Counted from the stretch's first letter, positions 8,434 through 18,191 are shown. The stretch is 32,531 nucleotides of DNA from Mesostigma viride (GCA_009746045.1 RPFO01002320.1:1-32531); one strand, 5' to 3'. Numbers and translations are program-made. Notes: generated by a model from the letters alone, not told the origin.

Positions 8434-8852
8434 CCGAAGTCACGACTGCCATTGAGGAGTTGGACAACGTCCTCTCTTCACTCACCGGTTACCAGAGAAA
8501 CCTGCAAAACTGGGCATCGCTTCGCACGGGGGGCGCGCCGGCGGTGTCAACAAATTTGTTTCAGGATCTCGCGCTGTTATCGCTGCTCACTCGCGGCGTA
8601 CGCAGTCGCGAGCGCCAGGTTTTAATTAACCTGGTGGCATTTCTCGCCTCTGTGCGAGAGTGGATTCCCGCGGGGTGGGAATTATTGACGATCTTTACAC
8701 ATCCTCTGCGCCTCGTCGCGCGTCGGCGCGTCGCAACTTACGCGGCGGGGAGCACGCCGGTTTTAATTCATACCGGTGCAGGTCCGGAGCTGGATATGGA
8801 GGATCGTGAGTTCGTATACACGTACTGCGACTTCAGGGGCCTTGACTACTAG
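8364..8852 (+). CDS. small pre-gag ORF 2 of the retrotransposon
   Basis: 162 codons from ATG to TAG. The product looks helical and mostly soluble (VTEVTTAIEELDNVLSSL; LALLSLLTRGVRSRERQVL; a hydrophobic segment VLINLVAFLASV), with a basic patch LRLVARRRVA and an acidic C-terminus. Copia elements usually start gag soon after the LTR, so a separate ORF here is unusual. It may be a captured sequence or an extra structural or nucleic-acid-binding protein. No zinc knuckle or known fold is visible. It ends 168 nt before gag and is followed by no further ORF. Confidence 0.45.
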   Translation: MLDQIRNILSTFTVQVRGGLRSVTEVTTAIEELDNVLSSLTGYQRNLQNWASLRTGGAPAVSTNLFQDLALLSLLTRGVRSRERQVLINLVAFLASVREWIPAGWELLTIFTHPLRLVARRRVATYAAGSTPVLIHTGAGPELDMEDREFVYTYCDFRGLDY

Positions 8853-9020
8853 TCGGCCTAATTTTCTTCTGCAGTACTTGTCGACATTTTTTTGTCGAAT
8901 TTCGGCGGCAATTCGCGGGGCGGCAGCGACACCGGCGCAGGCGGCAGTGGCGACACAAAAATTTTGTACATATTTTCTGCTGCTTTGTTAAGGTGTTCTT
9001 TGAATAGCTGGTAGTGCAGG

Positions 9021-10136
9021 ATGGCTGAGGGACGCCGTAGCAAGGGTCCAGCCAGTGGGAATAATAATGGGGGTGCTGGTAGTGGAACCGCTCACGTAGA
9101 TGACGTGGGGCTTACCGGAGAGATTACCAACCTTCCTCACAATAATAATAATGCACAAGCTATTCATGGCTTTGATCTTACCACACAGGGTCTTTTAATT
9201 GTCAATCAGTTGCAGCCTGTAACCTCAGACTCCAAGCCTAAGCAGGCTGAAGAGTTTGTGGAGGGATTGGAAGGGTTCCCTAGCTTGTACGGTGGTACAA
9301 ATTACTATCAAATCTGGATAGGCAGTAGCACTTTTGGCAAGTGTACTGACCAGATTAAGGACCTAACCAGGGAGTGCAAAAAGGCCAATAAGGCCTGGGC
9401 ACTGTACGTGGCTGAGCTGAAGGAGCTGCTGGAGGACCAACGAAAGAAGGTCGGCATCCATTGGCAGGACAAGTACCAAGGGTGGGAGGTCAAGGGGGAC
9501 CTGATCCAGAACTTTCTCAACTATTGTAAGATGGTTGAGGAGGGCAGGGCTCACGGCTTTAATGTCGCTGATAACATAGCCCTAACCAACTGGCTCAAGG
9601 TTTCTGGGCTGGATAAGGCGACACGTGGCTCCTTAAAAGTCATGTGTGCCCCACACTCTACCCTGAAGGCCTACAAGGTCATCATTAAACAAGCTCTCGA
9701 GGCAGAGGAGCTGTTTGAGGGTGGAGTGCCAGCAGTGAAGGCTACCCAGGCAGGCGGGCGTACCCAGGGTGGCTCCAAGACGTCTGAGGCTGACCGAAGC
9801 CAAGGAGGGCGTAGGGGCAACCATCACAAGCGCAAGGGAGATCATTCACCTGATTCTGACAGGAGGTCACACTCCAAGTCGGTGTTCAGGCGGGTGGGTG
9901 GTCAGCCCAAGCAGGGCAACGCGTCTGACAATGGGGGCAGTGGCCAGGGCAAGTCCAAGATACAATGCTACCTGTGCAAGGGGTGGGGGCACATCAAGAA
10001 GGAGTGTCCCAGCTTCAAGAAGTCCCAGGGCCAGGGCAGCAACAAGAATAACAACAACAACAAGAAGAACAACAACAAGTCCCAGGCAGGCCAGCCTTCA
10101 AAGGGCAGTCAGCAAGAAGACAACAAGGAGCAGTGA
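9021..10136 (+). CDS. gag: gag polyprotein of the copia element
   Basis: 371 codons from ATG. It forms the virus-like particle that packages element RNA in the cytoplasm. The N-terminal 250 residues are the capsid-like, mainly helical part (YGGTNYYQIWIGSSTFGK; ECKKANKAWALYVAELKELL). A basic, Ser/Arg-rich stretch follows (GGRRGNHHKRKGDHSPDSD). Then comes a CCHC zinc knuckle, C316-x2-C319-x4-H324-x4-C329, which binds RNA, and an Asn/Lys/Gln-rich tail. The stop TGA at 10134-10136 sits in the context CAG-TGA-CTG, and the same frame stays open for 47 more codons to the pol ATG and then through pol. Gag is therefore likely to terminate most of the time and be read through at low frequency. Confidence 0.9.
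   Translation: MAEGRRSKGPASGNNNGGAGSGTAHVDDVGLTGEITNLPHNNNNAQAIHGFDLTTQGLLIVNQLQPVTSDSKPKQAEEFVEGLEGFPSLYGGTNYYQIWIGSSTFGKCTDQIKDLTRECKKANKAWALYVAELKELLEDQRKKVGIHWQDKYQGWEVKGDLIQNFLNYCKMVEEGRAHGFNVADNIALTNWLKVSGLDKATRGSLKVMCAPHSTLKAYKVIIKQALEAEELFEGGVPAVKATQAGGRTQGGSKTSEADRSQGGRRGNHHKRKGDHSPDSDRRSHSKSVFRRVGGQPKQGNASDNGGSGQGKSKIQCYLCKGWGHIKKECPSFKKSQGQGSNKNNNNNKKNNNKSQAGQPSKGSQQEDNKEQ
10134..10136 (+). promoter_or_regulatory. gag-pol in-frame TGA, candidate readthrough stop
   Basis: This is the only stop between gag ATG 9021 and pol TAA 13763: gag and pol are both in frame 0, and all 47 codons of 10137-10277 are sense. The base after the stop is C (TGA-CTG), the +4 base known to favour UGA readthrough. 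A palindrome CCAGGTcACCTGG lies about 115 nt downstream; whether it matters is unknown. Confidence 0.7.
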
Positions 10137-10277
10137 CTGTCTGAGGCAACCCCTACACACCTTAATTCACCCAAGGGGGAGGCCAGGTGCTCCAATGCAG
10201 ATTTTATATCTGGGCAACAAGAGGGTGATCTCCAGGTTCAGTGTGGCCCCAGGTCACCTGGAGAGGTACAGGTTCCT

Positions 10278-13200
10278 ATGAAGACGTCCTTGACAGCTGA
10301 TGCAGCTGTAAGTATGTCTGACCCTATGCATCCTCGTGCTGGGCACGAGGGTGGACCTCTCATTTTGAGAGAAACCAATGTACAACCACAGAGGGGTGTG
10401 AAGGCCTCTGGTGGTATGCATGTGGTCCCTGCTGGCGGTCCAGGTGTTGGGCATGAGCAGGGTGACTCAGGCTCTGAGTCAGAACAGGATGGAAGTCAGC
10501 ATGGTGATGCTGGACAACCTGACAGCACAGTCCTGACTGTGCCAGGGACTGCTTCCTCTGTGTACCAGGAGTTGGGTGCCCGAATCCACAACATGTTTGG
10601 GCATGCCACTTCTCTGTCAAACAACTTTGCCTTCCGTATGGGCAGGGCACCCCTTCTTAAGGCGTGTCAGCAAGCTGCCTCACGGTGTAAGTGCCAGTTG
10701 TCCTCCAACAAGCCCAGGAAATCACATGCCAAAGCTCTACCTCAGAGCATTGGTGATCTGCAGTGTGATATCCAACACATCAGGGGCATGCAACTGTTGG
10801 TGTGCGTGGACAGGTACACGAAATACAAGGTGCTGGAGCATTTACCTTCTATGAAGAACAGGTACTTGCTGGCTGCCCTGCAGAATGTAAGAGCCAAGTT
10901 TCCTACCACAAGGATCCAGGTGGACATGCAGTTTCAGCATCTCAAGGGTGATCCTACCCTTCCTGAGTTGCTGGTTACACCTAGGGAGGCTCATGGGCAG
11001 CAGGGTGCTATCGAGAGGGCAATCCAGGAGGTCAAGAAATTGATCATCTCTGAAGACTGGGTACCCTTGTCTGCACCTGCACTTGTCAGGAGTGCATGGC
11101 TGAGGAACGTGGAGCAGCAGCTGAACAGCAGGGTTAACTTCTACTATGATGGAGTTGCTGTCAGCCCAATGGGTCTATATCATGGCCTGTGCCCACCACA
11201 TGTGCTGGAGGGCTGGAAACATGCTGCACATGTCACCTTTGCCAAGCTGAGGGAGAAGGACCGGGGTTGGAAGATGCTGGAGCCACAAGTGGGTCAGAAG
11301 GTCCTAGCTTGGAAGGAACCTAGCCTTTATGGCAAACGTGGTAGCTGGAGTCCTGGGGTGGTTACCCAGGTTGATGAAGCTAGCCACGCATGCTTGGTCA
11401 GCATGGAGGACGAACCAAAGCATGTACACCGGCTGAGTTGGTCATATGTCAAGCCTAACCTGATGAATGAGGGCAGTCAGGCACAAGGCTCACAGGATCT
11501 GCAGGATTTTCAGGTCCCAGGTGACATCACTGACGCAACGACCACATCTGTTGCAGGGGAATCTGTCAGCCCTGGCCAGGTTGCAGAGGTACTTGTTGAA
11601 CAGGCTGCAAGGTCAACAGCTGGGGAGTCAACTGTCAAGCCCAAGGCACTAACCAAGCCCAGGGGGACAAGTTTGGCTGGATTGATTGGGGCTCTACAAA
11701 GGGCCAAGAAGCAGCCCAAGGTAGCCAAGCTCAGGTGGCATGGCAATCTGGGGCTGGACACTGCCTTAGAGGTAGACACTAATTCTCAGGTCTCCATTAT
11801 TGGGACCAGGGCTGCAGCAGGGTACAGCATGTCTGAACCCAGCTATCAGTTTGTGTCTGACTTCAGTGGCGGGGTACACGTGAAGGTACTGGGTGAGGTA
11901 TTCATTCCTATCCTTGGACAGGACACTGCTTTTTGTGTCTTGGAGGGCTATCAAGGACCTGCTCTTCTGGGGCAGAATTTCCTATGCCAGGATGGGGTAG
12001 TGATCACGTCCTCTCTCCTGACTAAGGAAGGGGCTGGTCAGGTCCCACTGATTAATTTCAGGACCACTCACCTATCACGTGCAGTAACCAGGACGGTTAA
12101 GCGTGTGCAAGTGTGCCAGGGGCAGGAGCCCTTGGTTGATGACCTCATACTGCCAGCTGCTAGTCATCCAAGCAGTTTGGGCATTGGTCCTCACTCACTT
12201 GCTGGACACAGCCCTATCAACTACCAAGGCCTGGTGAAGCTCATGTCCTCTCCCATTATGTGTCCCCAGGTCACACTGGGTCTGATTAAATCTGGGGAGG
12301 ACTGGATCTCCAAGAAATGCGTGGAACCTGTCAATGACCTGCCTCCTGCACGACGTCTACTCAAGCTCAAGTTTGTCATCAAGATGAAGGAGGTGGACGG
12401 GGTCAAGGTACCACATGTCAGGCCAGTGCTGAATGAGTTCAAGGGTACTGGTGAGTGCACTGCTGAGGAGTTGTATACCCCTGGCATGCTGCATGATACT
12501 TGGAGGCTGCTGCTGTGTGTCTTTCTAGGCCTTCTCAACAAGGGCTTGGACTATGGCTCAGTGGTGATAGACTTCAAGAGGGCATTTCTGGAGGGTGATG
12601 CAGATGTGGCACAGGAAAAGTGGGAGGGCAAGACGCCTTTCTATGTTAGGGTGCCTGCTGTATGGAAAAGGGACATCCACACGGAGTTCCTTAAAATCCT
12701 CAAGGGCCTGGAGGGCCTGAGGTCAAGTCCAATAATCTGGAGGGAGACTCTCAACCGTTTCCTGAAGGAGCATTGCAACTTGAAGGTCTCTCCTGTAGAC
12801 CCCTGTCTGTTTCTGGGGCAATGGGAAGGCCTGCCAGTGTATGCTTCGCTGCACGGGGATGACCTACATCTGATAGCTCCCACGTCGTGGCTTAAGGAGC
12901 TGATCTCCATCATTAAGTCCAAGTTTCCTCTGGGTAGGGAGCAATGGCAGGTGGAGAATGAGCCTCTGCTGTTTGTGGGCATGGAGGCCACACTGGTGAA
13001 GAAGGGAGGGGAGTGGCGTATGCTGCTGGTGGGGGGCAATGACTATCAAGAGACCCTCATTAGCAAGCTTCCTCCAACCATCACACAGGCACTGTGTCCC
13101 ATGGTGAGGGGCATGGTTGCTTGGGTGGCAGGCATTTCCAGGCCAGACCTTATGGTCATAGCCAGGTTGCCTGATGACATGCTGGTGGAGCTAGGGTCTG

Positions 13201-13763
13201 CCAAGGTGGCTGATCAGGTCAGGGCTTCATCTGGCATTCTGTTGTCTGCAGTGGATTTATCACAACCCATTTGCATGGAGCTGTATGTGGATAGCTCAAT
13301 GGACAGCAGGCAGGTCTCCAAGGTCAGGGGCAGGGCTGCAGGGCTCTTTGTGCTCAGACAGGAAGGCCTGGGGAGTTTGGTGAGCTGGTTTAGTCGCCTG
13401 CACAAACGGGTGGCTGTCAGCAGTGATGTGGCAGAATGCAGGGCTATTTGTGAAGGCATTCACACAAGCCTTTATCTGAAGGAGTTGCTTCATCAGATGA
13501 CTTCTAACACTCCTTGGCCACTTCAGGTTACCACTCTTCTAAAAACAGACTCCATGGGGATGGTGCAGTTTGTGCACAGGCAGATGGCCAGAAGTAGGGA
13601 CTTGGATTATCTCCTTCTTAAGGAGTTGTCCTCCTTGGCCAATATTGAGCATATCCCTGGGGTTGACAATCCTGCTGATGCTTTGACCAAGCTAGTGCAG
13701 AAGGCAGCAGTGCAATACAAGGTTCTTCAGTCTCTGATGGACCCATCTCAGCAAGCTGTCTAA
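10278..13763 (+). CDS. pol: pol polyprotein: integrase, protease, RT, RNase H
   Basis: 1161 codons from the first ATG; the frame is open from 10137 directly after the gag TGA, so the true product is probably a gag-pol readthrough protein. Integrase: His/Cys region H104-x4-H109 with C137-K-C139, then catalytic D164, D216 and E246 (QCDIQHI; QVDMQF; AIERAIQEVKK). Retropepsin-like: LEVDTNSQVSIIG with D500 and the partner motif ALLGQNFL. Reverse transcriptase: DFKRAFLEGD (D765) and HGDDL (D861, D862), the copia form of YVDD. RNase H: ELYVDSSMDS (D1005), SSDVAECRAI, IPGVDNPADALTK. The protease lies after integrase; copia elements normally have it before. Its triad is DTN where DTG is expected. All polymerase motifs look intact. 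Confidence 0.92.
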   Translation: MKTSLTADAAVSMSDPMHPRAGHEGGPLILRETNVQPQRGVKASGGMHVVPAGGPGVGHEQGDSGSESEQDGSQHGDAGQPDSTVLTVPGTASSVYQELGARIHNMFGHATSLSNNFAFRMGRAPLLKACQQAASRCKCQLSSNKPRKSHAKALPQSIGDLQCDIQHIRGMQLLVCVDRYTKYKVLEHLPSMKNRYLLAALQNVRAKFPTTRIQVDMQFQHLKGDPTLPELLVTPREAHGQQGAIERAIQEVKKLIISEDWVPLSAPALVRSAWLRNVEQQLNSRVNFYYDGVAVSPMGLYHGLCPPHVLEGWKHAAHVTFAKLREKDRGWKMLEPQVGQKVLAWKEPSLYGKRGSWSPGVVTQVDEASHACLVSMEDEPKHVHRLSWSYVKPNLMNEGSQAQGSQDLQDFQVPGDITDATTTSVAGESVSPGQVAEVLVEQAARSTAGESTVKPKALTKPRGTSLAGLIGALQRAKKQPKVAKLRWHGNLGLDTALEVDTNSQVSIIGTRAAAGYSMSEPSYQFVSDFSGGVHVKVLGEVFIPILGQDTAFCVLEGYQGPALLGQNFLCQDGVVITSSLLTKEGAGQVPLINFRTTHLSRAVTRTVKRVQVCQGQEPLVDDLILPAASHPSSLGIGPHSLAGHSPINYQGLVKLMSSPIMCPQVTLGLIKSGEDWISKKCVEPVNDLPPARRLLKLKFVIKMKEVDGVKVPHVRPVLNEFKGTGECTAEELYTPGMLHDTWRLLLCVFLGLLNKGLDYGSVVIDFKRAFLEGDADVAQEKWEGKTPFYVRVPAVWKRDIHTEFLKILKGLEGLRSSPIIWRETLNRFLKEHCNLKVSPVDPCLFLGQWEGLPVYASLHGDDLHLIAPTSWLKELISIIKSKFPLGREQWQVENEPLLFVGMEATLVKKGGEWRMLLVGGNDYQETLISKLPPTITQALCPMVRGMVAWVAGISRPDLMVIARLPDDMLVELGSAKVADQVRASSGILLSAVDLSQPICMELYVDSSMDSRQVSKVRGRAAGLFVLRQEGLGSLVSWFSRLHKRVAVSSDVAECRAICEGIHTSLYLKELLHQMTSNTPWPLQVTTLLKTDSMGMVQFVHRQMARSRDLDYLLLKELSSLANIEHIPGVDNPADALTKLVQKAAVQYKVLQSLMDPSQQAV

Positions 13764-14712
13764 GCTGGTGCATGGTTATAGGGCATTGGAGAGCAGATTG
13801 TGTGGTAGTGTCAGCATTGTGACTGGCATAATACCTGTATTTTAGTCTGTACTAAGGCTCATGGACCATGGTACACTCACTCTGATTTTAATCAGGATAC
13901 AGCCAGGTTTTGGCTGGGGTTCATGCTGTTGACTACACAAGGTTGACAGGTCCATTACAGACCATGTATTCTATTTTAAAAGAAATGTATATTTGTACAT
14001 ACTTCTCACAATGGTCTGGGAACCTTTATTCTGGGGTTTATAGGGCGGGGTTCGATTCCCTGGTATTATGTTTCTACAAGCTGGCCTGTTCAGGTGTTTG
14101 CCTGTTCAGACTTCCCTAGTTCCCCAGGGCAGGATTTAATTGTTGCCTATGTGTTTCATTTTGTCATTTGTTTGCTGTGGCAGTTTACCATCTGGCAAGT
14201 AGACGGGCGCCGTAAGACGGGCGCCAATAGACCCCTGTTGAGAGAATGACAGGCAAACTATTGTAATACGCCTTACTTTGTCAAGTGGTATTTTAATTGT
14301 CATGGATTTATTGTACTTATATTGAATATGTACTGGGTTTTATGGGATTAGTATCTGGGATTAATGTAACTCACCGCCAGAAGGTCATTGTACTGGAGGC
14401 TCTACCGAGGTGATGGGATTAATTCCTGGAGAAGACCTCATAGAATTAACCTGTATGTATTTAATTTTGTGTGCTTCTAATATCTGGTGGTACTCTGTAA
14501 TGCCACTTCCATAGGTTTTCTCCATTTCTCATGAAATGGTTTTCCCTGTGGCAGATCTGTTTCTTTTCCAGTTCCTTAAAAGAAAGGGCTGGGGGAATGG
14601 CAATGGCCATTAAAGACATCTGTTCAAGCTTCAAGCTGGAGTGAAGGACATTTCAAGCTACTTCAAGGGTCCCTGGCAGGGGATGTGATCCCTAAAGAAA
14701 AGAAGGGATTGG
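13764..14712 (+). other. non-coding 3' region of the element with polypurine tract
   Basis: About 950 nt without a credible ORF. It holds a direct repeat AGACGGGCGCC at 14201-14211 and 14215-14225. At its end is the polypurine tract AAAGAAAAGAAGGG (14694-14707), five bases before the 3' LTR, which would prime plus-strand DNA. A tRNA T-arm-like string GGTTCGATTCC near 14048 has no matching tRNA body. Confidence 0.75.
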
Positions 14713-15329
14713 AGTTAACGTAAAGGATTTACGTTAGATGGATAGAGATTGTTACGCTCTTTCCAACGGCACCTTGAACGCCTCATTTGGTTAAGGAACG
14801 TAAAAGTTATGACGTTTCCTAGGCTGTGCCGACAGTACCCGGCGCGCCACTGTGGGCGCGTACGGACACAGGATGTACAAGTGTCACTTTGATAGTCCGC
14901 AGGACGTTGACAGGACTTGTACAGGACTTGATGGTCAATTGATAGGTAGGCGCACTGTAGCGCGCCAGGACCTATGAGACAATTGATGCTGACTAGTGTA
15001 CGGATAGGTCCACAGGACTAGCCGTATGGACAATTGATAGATCTGCGCGCCAAAGGCGTGCCAGAGTCTGTGTAATCAATTGATTGACAGTTCAGCTGTG
15101 ACGGTGCAGCTGAATACTTGGACGCGTCCCTAGCAAGCTATATGAGTGACTTGGTCACACCGGGACGCTAGTTCTTGCGTGCACGTTCTCTTGGCACTGC
15201 GACCCTGTCGCCTGTGCTGCGTGCAGTCTTGGAAGTGACGTGACTTACGTCTGTGTTTCCTGATTGTTAATAAAGGCAACTTCCTGCAAGAACCATGGCG
15301 GAATTCGTGGCATTCTTACCCTCACAACT
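14713..15329 (+). repeat. 3' LTR
   Basis: 617 bp, matching the 5' LTR except at 15103, 15134 and 15211. It has the same AGTT...AACT ends and carries the AATAAA signal that would end the element transcript. It is followed directly by the ATATG target duplication at 15330-15334. Confidence 0.95.
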
Positions 15330-15344
15330 ATATGCGAAAAGAGG

Positions 15345-16140
15345 CATAATCTGCTCATATATATAGTGCTAGCAAATGTCACTACCTTTACCTATGCCTG
15401 ACCTTACAAGTTGAGGATGGTCTAATGTAGTGGCAAACAGGTTATTTACAACATTTCACAGTTTTCTGACATAGTTTGAGGCAACTATACTTACCAAAAT
15501 GCTTGAAAAAGGCAAAAATTGCACCATTTATGCTAGCAAACGTCACTATTTTGAGATCAAACTGGGCCCAAACTTGGCCCATGGTCTAATCTAGTGGTGT
15601 TTAGGTTGCTTCCAACATTTTATAGCTTTCTGACATAGTTTGATATTGTGTAGTAGCTTACACTGAGCAAAATGCTTGAAAATGGCAAAAAATGCACCAT
15701 TTATGCTAGCAAACGTCACTATTTTGACATCAAGCTGAGCCCAAACTTGGCCCATTGTCTATTCTAGTGGTGTTTAGGTTGCTTCCAATATTTCATAGCT
15801 TTATGACGTAGTTTGATATTGTTTAGTAGCTTACACTGAGCAAAATGCTTGAAAATGGCAAAAAATGCAGTATTTATGCTAGCAAACGTCACTATTTTGA
15901 GTTCAGATTGACCCCAAACTTTGTGCATGGTCTATTCTAGTGGTAATTAGGTTGCTTGCAAATATCCATGATGGTTTGACGTGATTTAGTACTGTTTCCT
16001 ATTTATTACTATTTAATTTAATTTAAAATGACAAAAATGTACCTGTATTGCTAGCAAATGTCACCAAGATGACGTCCGATCGATACCAAACTTTGTACGA
16101 GGTCTATTTTGGTTGCAAACATCATGCATGACAATTTTCA
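15345..16140. repeat. 173-bp tandem satellite, 4-5 diverged units
   Basis: The word GCTAGCAAAYGTCAC recurs at 15368, 15532, 15705, 15878 and 16050, giving a period of 164, then 173, 173 and 172 bp. The unit also carries AAAATGCTTGAAAA, TAGTGGTGTTTAGGTTGCTT and TGACATAGTTTGATA. The central units are most alike and the outer ones diverged. The period is close to nucleosome length, as in many centromeric or heterochromatic satellites. The copia element is inserted directly beside it. Confidence 0.85.
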
Positions 16141-16197
16141 GCATAAAAAGACAAACTTCGGTACGAAGTACATTTTGCGTGCTGGAGTACATTCTTA

Positions 16198-16560
16198 ATG
16201 GCTGGTAGGGTGGGTTATTTTGATGATGCAGCAAGAGCCGTTTAGTAACGGACACCATGAAAATAACCTAAGCATCTTCGATCTGCGGCCATTTCCTGTC
16301 ATTTCTAAAATGATTTCGTTCAGGCCTGCGCGATCCGCGGTTAATCCATCCATGGCTGGCTGGCTTTTCTTGCGCGCCTGGGTAGGAAATAATGCCGGCC
16401 GTGGTACGTTGATTTGCCGCATGTCACCGCCCAGTCTGTTTGCGCTCTTAATGAACCTGGCATGAAACTTTTTGCGCCGTTTCTGGGTTTTTCTTGCTAT
16501 TTTGTTCTCCACTTGTTGCAGTTGTGCTATCAGATTTTCCGCAGCTTTCCATGGTTTTCC
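16198..16560 (-). CDS. unrecognised ORF fragment, basic
   Basis: An open minus-strand frame of about 120 codons with normal complexity. It has a helical start (WKAAENLIAQLQQVENKIA), a strongly basic patch (RKTQKRRKKFHARFIK), then AGLNEIILEMTGNGRRSKM. It lacks a clear ATG and is probably an exon or a relic of a larger, possibly transposon-borne protein. Its stop lies in a short repeat shared in inverted orientation with positions 229-258. Confidence 0.3.
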
Positions 16561-16830
16561 TTACGCTGCGTATGCCATGCTTCCTAAAGCTACCCAGAAT
16601 TGATCGGGCAGTTATCTGGCTTTGCTACGCTTCCTGTATGGAGGTTTTCACACGGTAGACATTCTATATTGCGTAGTCAAGGACCCTAGCTGCCTGGGAG
16701 CGGCATCACCGTTGCAAGGAGCTGGCGAGCTCATAGACGCCTGTCATGCTCTTCAGCCTGCTGGAAAACAAGGTTGTTGTATGGAAGGTGAGAATATGTG
16801 AGTTACTTATCACATCCCCACCTGTTTAGC

Positions 16831-16903
16831 CTCCGTGGTCCCCCAACGGAGACACGAGATTAATTAATATTAATTAATTAATTCAGTTAATTAATTAATT
16901 AAT
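16831..16903 (+). repeat. hairpin plus (TTAA)n module, CTCCGT family
   Basis: Stem CTCCGT (16831-16836) pairs with ACGGAG (16846-16851). A few bases later an interrupted (TTAA)n tract runs from 16858 to 16903. The same layout recurs near 19031, 19079 and 28541. Probably the 3' end of a 5'-truncated retroposon. Confidence 0.55.
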
Positions 16904-17330
16904 GCACACCACGAGTCACACATGCAGCTCAGTATATTCACATAGCATCGCACCATGCAAACATACTACATGCATTAATTGTATACTACTGTAGTATTTG
17001 CGTGCATGCACAGCCACATATATATATTAAAATATATAATTACTTGCATCAAAGTGAAGGCACCCAAGTAAACATAACCAATATAAAGCCACATATATAC
17101 ACACATACACACAATTATGCATGCGCACGTTTACATTCTCAGTATTACATGCAATACATCGATCGTGTCCACAATGTCCACCGTATAGAGTATAGCCGAG
17201 GGTAGGGCAACCTTGGATTATGTCCAAAACAGTGTTAAAAACATGTGGATTGATGGTGGGTGTCTTAAAATGTGTAAAATCAGAGTATTCTGAGTGTGTC
17301 CGTTCGATAACGTATAATATCGTATTATAC

Positions 17331-17401
17331 CCATGTTCCGCTCCCACTGAGGGCTTATGCTCACGTGACGCAGTCACGTGTCTATTAATTAATTAATTAA
17401 T
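17331..17401 (+). repeat. LINE-like 3'-end module: hairpin plus (TTAA)n
   Basis: It contains CTCCCACTGAGG, then the hairpin CACGTGACgcaGTCACGTG, TCTA and (TTAA)4. It is flanked by CGTATTATAC (17321-17330) and CGTGTTATAC (17402-17411), nine of ten identical, which fits a target-site duplication. Related copies end at 28282, 28676 and 32130. Confidence 0.65.
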
Positions 17402-18191
17402 CGTGTTATACCGTATCATACCGTATTATACATTATACTCCACCGTGACCGCATAACGCGTATAACCTACGATCTCACTCTGCTTGTTGTTGGCCTACAC
17501 TAGATCAACCGGATGCCATGCGTGCGGCCGGTAGATTAGCAAGGCCAGGCCGCCTCCTCCATCCTCCTAAGGGTTAAATTAACGCAGCTCAGCTCCCCAA
17601 CGGGACTGCGTGACTAATCAGTAATGACCACAATTTGAGCATGCTCAGTGCTTTGAGGCACATGCTTGATTGAAAAAATGCATCGGAACCACAATGGGCC
17701 TGCGCTGACCAGTTGTCTCATTGATGTTCATGACTATATCAAAGAGACAACCAGCTACAATTGCGCGCATATCATTAATAAATAAAAGCAAACATCACCA
17801 CGTGACATTTGCAGCTTGCGCCCAATTCTGTAATTAACTAGTCTTGTGTCCCCATTGGGGGACCACGGAGCACTGAATTCCCTGCGAGTGGACGTCATGC
17901 AAGCTAGCTAGTCGAGAGCGGCCTCCCTCACTCCTTGTGTTTGATTATAAAAGGAACCATCATAGTATTGATCATAGTATTGGTACCCATGTCCTAGCTC
18001 TTGTATAGCCATGATGATCTTCCTCCCCCGTGCCAGGATCCCCCCCCTTAGGCGGGTTGAACCTGAGACAGCATGGTGGTGCGGGTGCCCTGGTGCACCT
18101 AGAGCACGGGTAGCTTACATTCCCACCCTTGCATGAAGTAGCCTAGGACGTATTAAAAGCCATATGCCCCTTCTCAGGGATATGTGCTACA

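Larger units (their letters stand above)
7502..15329 (+). mobile_element. complete Ty1/copia-type LTR retrotransposon
   Basis: A 7.8-kb element bounded by two 617-bp LTRs and an ATATG target duplication. The order inside is: 5' LTR, two small overlapping ORFs, gag, in-frame TGA, pol (integrase, retropepsin-like, reverse transcriptase, RNase H), about 950 nt of non-coding sequence, a polypurine tract, 3' LTR. Reverse transcriptase and RNase H are of the copia type by motif and by their position at the end of pol. The LTRs differ at only three sites (7892/15103, 7923/15134, 8000/15211), all transitions, so the insertion is recent. Apart from the TGA between gag and pol, the coding region is unbroken. 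I could not identify a conventional tRNA primer-binding site just after the 5' LTR. Confidence 0.95.
16561..18191. other. gene-free stretch with short repeat modules
   Basis: No credible coding frame. It contains two hairpin-(TTAA)n modules (listed separately), ATACCGTAT-type words at 17403-17440, and a perfect hairpin GTCCCC-ATTG-GGGGAC near 17849. The segment 18040-18190 matches, in diverged form, 18840-19030, including GCACCTAG and CCCCTTCTCAGGGATATGTG-like words. Confidence 0.5.

Noticed and set aside
9021-13763. Reassigned TGA codon as explanation for the open gag-pol frame
   Set aside because: The other clear genes here use TAA, TAG and TGA as ordinary stops and only one TGA interrupts the frame, so readthrough or a private mutation is simpler.
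14044-14062. tRNA T-arm-like string GGTTCGATTCC inside the element's 3' region
   Set aside because: No A-box, acceptor stem or anticodon arm could be placed upstream.
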